Below are positions 56,113 through 64,000 of a DNA stretch of 64,000 nt, in pieces. The notes under the pieces are model-generated. The model was given only the letters and a program-made list of their open reading frames with translations. It ran no database searches and was not told the DNA's origin. A program made the translations under genes and the position numbers. Source of the stretch: Lojkania enalia (taxonomy: Eukaryota > Ascomycota > Dothideomycetes > Pleosporales); assembly GCA_010094045.1 (NCBI GenBank), contig ML986660.1, positions 124,001-188,000 of the forward strand. Reading direction: 5' to 3'. Position 1 is the stretch's first letter. Each line of letters starts with the position of its first letter.

Positions 56113-57696
56113 ATATATATAAAACTCTAGTAAAATAGTAGTATATTATACTATTATATTAAGTATTTATTTTTAGAGATAATAGGTTTTATTACTAAAT
56201 AGTATACTAATACTATACTCTTAGTAGTATATAGAAGTCTACTATAGTATATTATAAAATACTATAGTCTAGAAAATACTATAAAGTATAGTAAATTACT
56301 ATTATATATTATAAAGTATAGTTAATTACTATTATATACTATAAAGTATAGTAAATTACTATTATATATTATAAAGTATAGTTAATTACTATTATATACT
56401 ATAAAGTATAGTAAATTACTATTATATACTATAAAGTATAGTAAATTACTATTATTTAATATACTATAATATACTGCAAGATACTATAGTATACTATCTA
56501 GAATCTAATAACTACTCTAGTCTATTTTACGATATACTACTATAGTCTATAATATAGTATAATATACTACTCTAGTTAATTAAGTTTATATATATAGGGA
56601 AGTAGTATAAATAAAATTTATATAGTATTAGAAAAGTATATTAGATTTTCTTCTACTAATTACTAGTAGTAAGGACTAAGCTAATTCTTATTTATTAAAG
56701 TATTATTATCTAAGAAACTATTAAAGTTAGTTATATCTTTATCTAAGAAGCCTTTAAAAGTACTATTTAACTTCTTACTTAATATCTTATATTTATCCTT
56801 ATATTATATAAGCTTAGCCTTAATTTTAGAGTTATTATTAACCTCCTCTTCGCACTTATCGCTTTTAATACCCTTAATATAGGGTAAGTTCGAATTAAGA
56901 AGAAAATTATTATCAAATTAATTATATACTAATAGAGGCTCTTAATATCTAAGGTAGTAATTAGTATATATCTATAATAAATAGATATAATAAAAAATAT
57001 AATAAACTTACCTCTATTCTAACTTTAAGATAATAGCTAACTCTTCCTTAGATAGTCCCTTAATAAACTCTTACTATTTATTTTAAGTATTCTTACTTTT
57101 AAAGCTATTATTTTATAGTTTAAAAAGGCTATCTTAGTATATCTTATATATAACCTTCTATATAGCCCTTCTAGAGCTATATACCCGTAATAGACTACGA
57201 GCTGATTCTTATATAGTAGATATATCTTTCTCTTAACTAGTAGCCTTTAATAGAACTGCTTAGTAACGTCTAAAGTTAAACTCTTAGTCGATATACTCCT
57301 ATTTTAAATAGATAGTTTTTAGCTTTACCTTTAACTAATTATCTATTTACTTATAAGTATATATATATATAATAAATAACTATAATAACTTATTAGACTT
57401 ATAATTGTTAAAGCGCTTCTCTACTATAGCTTTAATAGTTTTATCTAATATCTTTTTTTTTCTTCCCCTATGTTATAAATATAAAACGCTAAGAGGTACT
57501 GCTTCTGTAGCTAGGGCTTAATCTAATATCAGCTACTATATAGGTCGACTTAGACGAGAACTAATAAAGTAATAATAGGTAGAAATATATTAAGAACTAG
57601 TTATTAAACAGTAAGTAATAGGACTACAGGAATTAGAGAGATAATTAGTTAGACGATAAAGTATAGTACAACCTATATACGTGATAATAGTAGAAG
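54901..57696. other. A+T-rich RIP-type DNA with simple repeats and a minus-strand coding relic
   Basis: Includes (AAT)n at about 55418-55440, (ACT)n at about 56057-56111 and a 30-bp tandem array (separate entry). On the minus strand, from about 57.48 to 56.65 kb, a decayed frame reads protein-like text (for example FIKGLSKEELAIILKLE and SNLPYIKGIKSDKCEEE). It is probably part of another transposable element, unidentified. Confidence 0.45.
56281..56460. repeat. 30-bp tandem repeat, six units
   Basis: Six consecutive 30-mers begin at 56281, 56311, 56341, 56371, 56401 and 56431. Two variants alternate (core GTAAATTACT versus GTTAATTACT), so 56281-56340 and 56341-56400 are identical 60-bp double units. 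The last two units are both of the first type. The array is A+T only apart from the GTA and CTAT motif positions. Confidence 0.8.
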
Positions 57697-57871
57697 TGTC
57701 AGGTATAGTAGGTTGGACCTAACAAACCTAACAGACCTAGTAAGCTAAGGTCTAGCGGTCTTAGACCTAACTATATAAGATAGAAGATCTTCTTAGTAGA
57801 TTAGGTCCTATATAGTTATTCTCGTAGATTTATCTTATTACTCTATTAGACTTTTAAATATATTTATTACA
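57697..57871 (+). repeat. Candidate 5' LTR of the Gypsy element
   Basis: A TGTCAGG...TTATTACA segment of about 175 bp with an internal TATATAAG lies just upstream of the gag relic. Position and TG...CA ends fit a 5' LTR. The 3' LTR is not inside the window, so this cannot be confirmed here. Confidence 0.45.
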
Positions 57872-60800
57872 TTTGAAGAACCGGCGAATCTAATACTCTC
57901 TCTTTACTAAAGCTACTACCTCTAACCAACCTAATATAAATAAAGCTCTGGCACGTGTACGACTGCGATAGTAGTTATTATATATACTAGTAGTATATAA
58001 ATTAGTAATATAATAACTATCTAATACTAAGAGAATAGAAACTATCTAAAGATATCTACTGTATTATAAAGTTAAGTTATAATAACCTAAAGGCTATAAG
58101 CTCTAGAAGAAGTTATAGCGTAAAAAGTATAGGAATAGGAGACCCGTATTATATAGATATAATATAAACTAGTCGTAGCTAGAGCCGATCTAGCTAAAGC
58201 TAAATAATAAGTATAAGCTAAAATAGCTTTACTAAAGAAGTTTAATAGTAAGAAAGAATATGTTAACCCTTTTCTTACGTTAATAGAGCTGTACTTTAAG
58301 TTTAATAGTACGACCTTCTTTTTAGACGAGGATAAGATTTTAGCTATAATAATAAATATAGAAGAGATACTACTAGTATAAACTAAACTATTTATAGCTA
58401 ATTAGCTGGAGAATAGAAGTAATATAAAGAAGACTAGAGAATCTACAGATAAACTCTTTAAGAGCTGGGAAGGATTTAAGAATAAGGTCTAAAATATCTT
58501 CGGAGAAGTAGATGTAGAATAGAAAGTATAAAGGAAACTACTAAAACTAATCTAGACTAAGAGGGTAACGGATTATATTATAGAGTTCTAAAGACTTAGT
58601 ACTAGACTAGAATAGGACGATAGTATATTAGCAGGAATCTTCTATAAAGGGCTTAAAGATAAGGTTAAGGACAACCTAGCTAGAGAAGAAAGGCTAATAG
58701 AGCTATTAGAAATAATCAAATTAGCAGTTAGGATTAACAACTATTAATATAAGTAAGAGACAGAAAAATAATCTTAGCCGTAAGTATTCGTACCAACTAA
58801 GAAGGAAAGTAAGACGGTGCTATAAGATAGTAATCTAATAGTCCTAGGAAAAGTTGAAAAGGATAAAGGAAAGAACTACTAATAATTAAGGATAAGCAAT
58901 CTTAAGAAAGAAAGGCTTAAGAAGAGAGCGTGTCTTCTATATAGACAAAAAGGGTACTATATAAAAGAATATCTAAATAAGAAGAAAGAAGCTAAAATAA
59001 TAACTGCGCAGCCTACTAATAGATACTAATAACTAATATAGTACTAGATATATTATATAGATAATAGATGCGGAATATACCGCTTAGTAAAAGAAGAGAG
59101 CAATTATTAGCTATAGCTAAAAAGGGTAGCAGTAGTTATTAGATATGTAGAATACCTACTAAGTGTACTAAAACTCGATAGTATAATAATCTTAGAGAGA
59201 ATAAAGTAAAAGAAGTACTAGATCTATAATAAAATATACTAGGCGAGACTATACTCTTAGAAATATTAGAATATACCGTTCGAAGAAGTAATATTCTGAG
59301 ATAGCTAGAGCGTATTAGAAGCTATAGTAAAATTAGTAGAAAAAGTTATAAATAAAGAAATATTCGAGTATATATAAGAAATCTACTAAAGCTATTCTAT
59401 AGAACTAGTAAAGGGTAAAAAAGGGAAATATATACTACCCTATAAGAACAGCTGCGAAAAAGATTAGGCTAGCTATTACTAGGATAATTACTAGATATAT
59501 AAGGGTATTAAGATAAAGTTAGAAGTGTAGCTAAGAATAGATATATAATTATTACTAAGAATTTTACTATCTTAGAATAAAATAGAAGATTATATAGAAA
59601 ATAAGTATTATTAGATTTATAGAAGTCTAATTTACCTTAAAACTAAGTATTTACACCGGTTTAGTAAAATCGTTATAGAAGCTAAGGAGCTAAAGAAAGT
59701 AGTTTTAGAGGTAAGGAAGATATAGGGAGACGTTAGAAGACAACTTAATATTACAGCTTATAAGATAACGGGAGTAAATATACTTAAAGAGGAGGAACAT
59801 TCTAAAGATAATATATATTTAGAGGAATATAAAACTTTAAGCTAGAAATAATATATAGTTAGATGTTAATACTACTAAAATATATTTAAGGTATTTAAAT
59901 AGTAAGAATTAGATAAAGATTACTAACTAATCGAATAGTAATAGTATTTCTTAGGATAGAAGTATAAGATATATAGTAAATAGGTAAAGGCTACTTATAC
60001 CTAAGAACTATAGACAAAATATAGTATAGATAGATATCCGCTGTATAGAGAAGAGAAAGAGAATGTAGGGTTCTTCCTATCTTAGTTAAAAAACTAAGTA
60101 GCTTCTAAGACGATAGTTACGCCGAGAAACCGGGCAGGAAAGTTATTAGAAGGGTTACTAGTAAAGTACCTTTATATATAGTACTCTGAGTAGAGTTTAA
60201 TAGAAAGAAGTTTAGAATACTACTTAATAGTAGAGCTTTAGATATGTTTATATTAGCGTAATAGGTTTATAAGAATAATATAGAGTAGAGGAAAAAAGTA
60301 GTACCTTATATAATACATCTAGTAGATAATAAGCTAATAGACTATAGTAGAGGAGTTATACTAATAGAAACTAAAAAGTAAGCGCTTAACGTTGCAGGAT
60401 ATACTAATATAAGAAGTATCGATATTATAAATCTAGGAAAATTTAATATATTACTAGGTATAAACTAGCTAGCTAAATATAATTCTAAAGTAGATTAGTA
60501 GTAAAAGATAGTTTATAGGTTATAGAGCTATACTAAAATAGAGCGGGTAGTAAGATAGTATAAGATAAGGCGTCTTTCGGGTCTATAGTTAATATAAAGA
60601 GTATTAGCAGCTACGATAGTAAGATATCTTAAGAGAATAAAATAAACGCTAGGTATTATTATAGTTTAAAAAGTATATAAGAAACTATAGAATAATAGTA
60701 TACTTTAAGAAATCTAAGAGGATTATAGCGAATTTACAGGGCTATATAAAGAAGTAGAAAATAGAGGATTACTTAAGTATAAGAAATACGACTATAAAAT

Positions 60801-63659
60801 TATTATTAAGAATAAAAAGAAACTAAAACCTAGTCTAATATACGATTTAAACTAAGAATAAAGAGAGGAACTTAGGAAGTATATCTAAAAGAATTTAGTA
60901 AGAGGATATATACAACTAAACTAAAGTAAAATAGCTTTGCTAATATTATTTATACTAAAAAAGAATAGTAAACTAAGGTTATATATAGACTATAAACAAC
61001 TAAATAATATAACCAAAAAAAATAGATACCTATTACCTAGAATAATAGAACTTATAAGTTAGTTATAAGGAGTTAAGTAGTTTACAAAGTTTAATATAAA
61101 AGAAGGATACTACTAAATTCGGATAAAGAAGGGCTACGAATAGAAAACGGTATTTAAGATAAGAAAAGGTCTCTTTAAATACTAGTAATACTATTCGGAC
61201 TTATAAATATACTAGCAACCTTCTAAGCGGTTATAAATAACGCGTTAAGGGAGTACTTAAATATATTCGTAACAGTATATCTAGATAATATTCTAGTCTA
61301 TATAGATAGATTGCTAAGAGAGTATAAGGAATATATTAGAAAAGTACTAACAAAACTATAGGAGTATAAATTACTTATAGCCCTAGAGAAATATAAGTTT
61401 TATAAGATAGGAATAGGGTTTCTAGAGTTCTAGATATCTAGAAACAGTATTAAGATAGAATAAGAAAAGGTTAAAGTAATACTAGAATAGCTAGTATCTA
61501 CTTTAGTTAAATAAATCTAATTCTTTTTAAGCTTCGCGAATTTCTATAGAAAATTTATAAGCGGGTACTCTAGAATAGTAGCACCTTTAATAGAGATTAC
61601 TAAGAAAGAAAAAGGGTTTAAGTAGTAGAAAGTATAGTAAAAAGCCTTCGAAAAACTAAAAGCCTGCTTTACCTTAGTATTAATACTAAGAATACTAGAC
61701 TTAGAGAAGTAATTTTAAGTGGAAACTAATGCTTCGGATAAAATAATAGGTGCTTACTTAAGTTAGTAAGACGAAGACGGAAAGTAGAGGCTATAAGCCT
61801 ACTTTTCCAGAAAAATAAAACTAGAAGAACTCCACTATAATATATATAATAAGGAACTATTAGTAATAGTTAAAGCGTTAAGGGAATAGTAAGTATATTT
61901 AGTAGGAACTAAATACCTATTTAAAGTCTAGATAGACTATAAAAACCTTATATACTTTATAATAATAAAAAAACTTATAGAAAGATAAATATAATAGATA
62001 GAACAACTAGTAGACTATAACTTTAGAATAATATACTAGAAAGGGTTAGAAAATATAGCTGCAGACGTACTAAGTCGTAGAGCCGACTATATAACTAAGG
62101 AAAAGTATAAAAGAGACGCGATTCTAAAAAAGGAATTAGATAGATCTCTTATATATAACTACCTACGAGTCGTCTAAATTATAAAACTAACTACGTTAGA
62201 GTAAACTTAGTAGTAGAAGCTAAGAGATATATAGATAGTAGAGTAATATCTAATAAGTAGTAAAGAAGTAAAAGTAATCGAAAACGTAACTTAGAAACAA
62301 CTATATATATACCCGTATATATAGTAGTAGATAATAAAAGAATTACACGAATTGCTAAAATAGAGATATCTAGAAGTAGTAGAAATAGAGTAAAGGCTAA
62401 GGAAAAGTTTTACCCTTACTAACGTAAGAAGAGAAGTATAAGATATACTCTATAAGTACTTAGAATGCGGAAAGAATAAGACTATAAAATATAAGCTTTA
62501 TAGATTCTTATAGCTATTAGAAGCATCTAAAGGACTATAGGAATAGATTATAATCGATTTTATAACTAAGCTACTAGAATTAATAGAGCTAGGATTAAAA
62601 AGAAAATGCGATATAATTATAAATATAGTAGATTAGCTAATAAAATATACGCACTTTAGACTAGTATTAGAAATAATAATAGTACCTAAACTAGCGTATA
62701 AGTTATTATATATAGTATTTATAGAGTATAGAGTTCTAAAGTATATTATCTTAGATAGAGATAAGTTATTTATATCTAAATACTAGTAAGAATAGATAAA
62801 GAAGATAGGAATCTAATAATAGATATCTACTAATTTCTACTTATAGATAAATAGCTAGATAGAATAAGTTAACTAGAATCTAAAAATATATTTAAAGACA
62901 TATATTAATAAATAATAAGATAATTAAGTTAAACTATTACCTATAGTATAGATAGTCTATAATAGAATAATTTAGAGTACTATAGAGACTATATACTTTA
63001 AAGCTAACTATAGACGGAAAGCTGTTATATATTAGGAACAGAATAAGAAGGGATCTCCAGTTCTACTAGTAGACTAGAAAGCTAAAGAAATAAAGGAAGT
63101 CTATAATTAACTTAAGGAAAAGATTTAGTTAAGAAATCTTAGAATAGTAGAATAAGCTAATAAGTTAAGAATTAAGAGACTAACCTTTAAAAAGAAGGGT
63201 AAAGTTTTCCTGTTAACAAAAAACTTAAAGACTAAAAGACCTATAAAAAAGTTAGATTATAAAAGAATAGAACTATTTCTAATTAAAGAATAGATTAGAC
63301 CTATAAATTTTAAATTAAGGCTACTAAGTAATATAAAAATACACCTAGTATTTTATAAGTTAAAACTAGAACTAGCGCTAGATAACGCGCTACTATAAGA
63401 AACTATTAATATAGAACTAGAATAGGAATATAAAGTAGAGTATATACTAGTAAAAAAGCAGTTTAGACGTTAGTAGAAGTATCTAGTAAAGTAGAAAAGA
63501 TACCTATAGGAGGAAAGTTTATAGGAACTAGTATAGAACCTAGCTAACTATATTACGAAGTTAAAGGAGTTTTACTAGAAGGCTAGAATAATAGGTTATT
63601 AAGTAAAGTCTAGTTAGAAAGTAATAGTAGTAGTAATATAAAAGAAGCCTCTTATATAG

Positions 63660-63960
63660 AACTTAGAGTAATAGTAGAGGGCGCCTTAGATCTAGCAGAC
63701 CTCCTCTTCTCTTCCTCTAACTTCTCTTACTCTTCTATCAACTTTATCTCTTGTTTCCTAAGATCTAGACTATACTCCTTTAGAAAATAGATGTATTTCT
63801 TAGTATACTCTAGGCGAGAAAGAGCTATCTAATAGTAATACGCAGATTCCTTAAGATAGTAAATCTCCTCTTTCTTAGTAGCTACGAAATCTTAATAAGT
63901 AGAAGTAGACTCCTTATAGGCCTTTAATATATTCGCTAGGAAACAGCAAAGGATACTCTT
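63660..63960 (-). pseudogene. Antisense coiled-coil frame downstream of the chromodomain
   Basis: On the minus strand one frame stays readable for about 95 codons with only four TAG/TAA interruptions: VATKKEEIYYLKESAYYY, ALSRLEYTKK, LDLRKQEIKLIEE, EKLEEEKRRSARSKAPSTI. This is a heptad-like Lys/Glu/Leu pattern. It runs opposite to pol between the chromodomain and the expected 3' LTR. It could be an accessory antisense gene of the element or a captured fragment. Confidence 0.45.
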
Positions 63961-64000
63961 AGTTAAAGAAAGATCGCAGAACAGACCCTAAGAAAGGTAT

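Larger units (their letters stand above)
57697..64000 (+). mobile_element. Gypsy-type LTR retrotransposon (chromovirus), RIP-decayed, continues past the window
   Basis: Plus-strand domain order, all with TAG/TAA interruptions. Gag at about 58.23-58.75 kb (VTDYIIEF, LAGIFYKGLKDKV). A zinc-knuckle position near 58.93 kb where most Cys/His read Tyr (CLLYRQKGYYIKEYLN). Aspartic protease near 60.2-60.5 kb (RILLNSRALD). Reverse transcriptase at about 60.93-61.3 kb (LRLYIDYKQLNNITKKNRYL, YLDNILVYID region decayed). RNase H at 61.7-62.1 kb (VETNASD, AADVLSRRADY). Integrase at 62.4-62.8 kb (IIDFITKLLELI, IILDRDKLF). Chromodomain at about 63.42-63.58 kb (YKVEYILVKKQF...YLVK.K). The order protease-RT-RNase H-integrase-chromodomain defines a chromovirus. 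The element is non-functional. Confidence 0.85.

Overview
The window is from a filamentous ascomycete (Pezizomycotina). Most genes carry short GT-AG introns of about 47-80 nt with CTAAC/CTGAC-type branch sites. The gene families are typical of these fungi: a Zn2Cys6 regulator, an ascomycete laccase ending in DSGV, a 14-TM-type MFS pump, a family-2 O-methyltransferase and a GPI-anchored surface protein. The last 19 kb is extremely A+T-rich and full of transposons riddled with TAG/TAA, which looks like repeat-induced point mutation (RIP). I cannot name a genus.

Layout. 1-5.8 kb: end of a GPI-anchored protein gene, then a decayed single-pass membrane-protein exon and gene-poor DNA. 5.86-14.5 kb: Zn2Cys6 factor, thiamine-diphosphate (ThDP) enzyme, signal-peptide SET-domain protein, sulfotransferase-like protein. 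15.06-15.19 kb: an initiator tRNA-Met gene on the minus strand. 15.8-19.1 kb: the clamp-loader subunit CTF18. 19.1-23.0 kb: no gene seen. 23.0-26.0 kb: a small Cys-rich protein and an MFS drug pump. 26.6-32.0 kb: relics of membrane proteins, two small conserved-looking genes and a small TM protein. 32-37.3 kb: gene-poor, with one of two matching solo-LTR-like repeats. 37.3-44.6 kb: laccase, O-methyltransferase, a short-chain dehydrogenase with an altered active site and a secreted DUF3237-like protein. This group lies at the edge of the A+T-rich block, and laccase and methyltransferase share a divergent promoter with three CACGTG boxes. 45-64 kb: RIP-decayed pogo/Fot-type elements (one nested inside another), a hAT transposase relic and a Gypsy chromovirus running off the window.

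Most unusual observation: the initiator tRNA-Met gene is interrupted in its T-loop by a 53-nt segment with the signals of a spliceosomal intron (GTAAGC, ACTGAC, terminal AG). Removing exactly this segment restores a canonical 72-nt initiator tRNA with perfect acceptor pairing, a paired T-stem and the ATCGAAA T-loop. A Pol III terminator follows the gene. A second splicing oddity is the ThDP-enzyme gene, whose only suitable ATG appears to be assembled across an intron (AT|G).

Exon boundaries were derived by hand from reading frames, splice consensus and family expectation. Phases add up to whole codons in every model given, but no transcript data were available.
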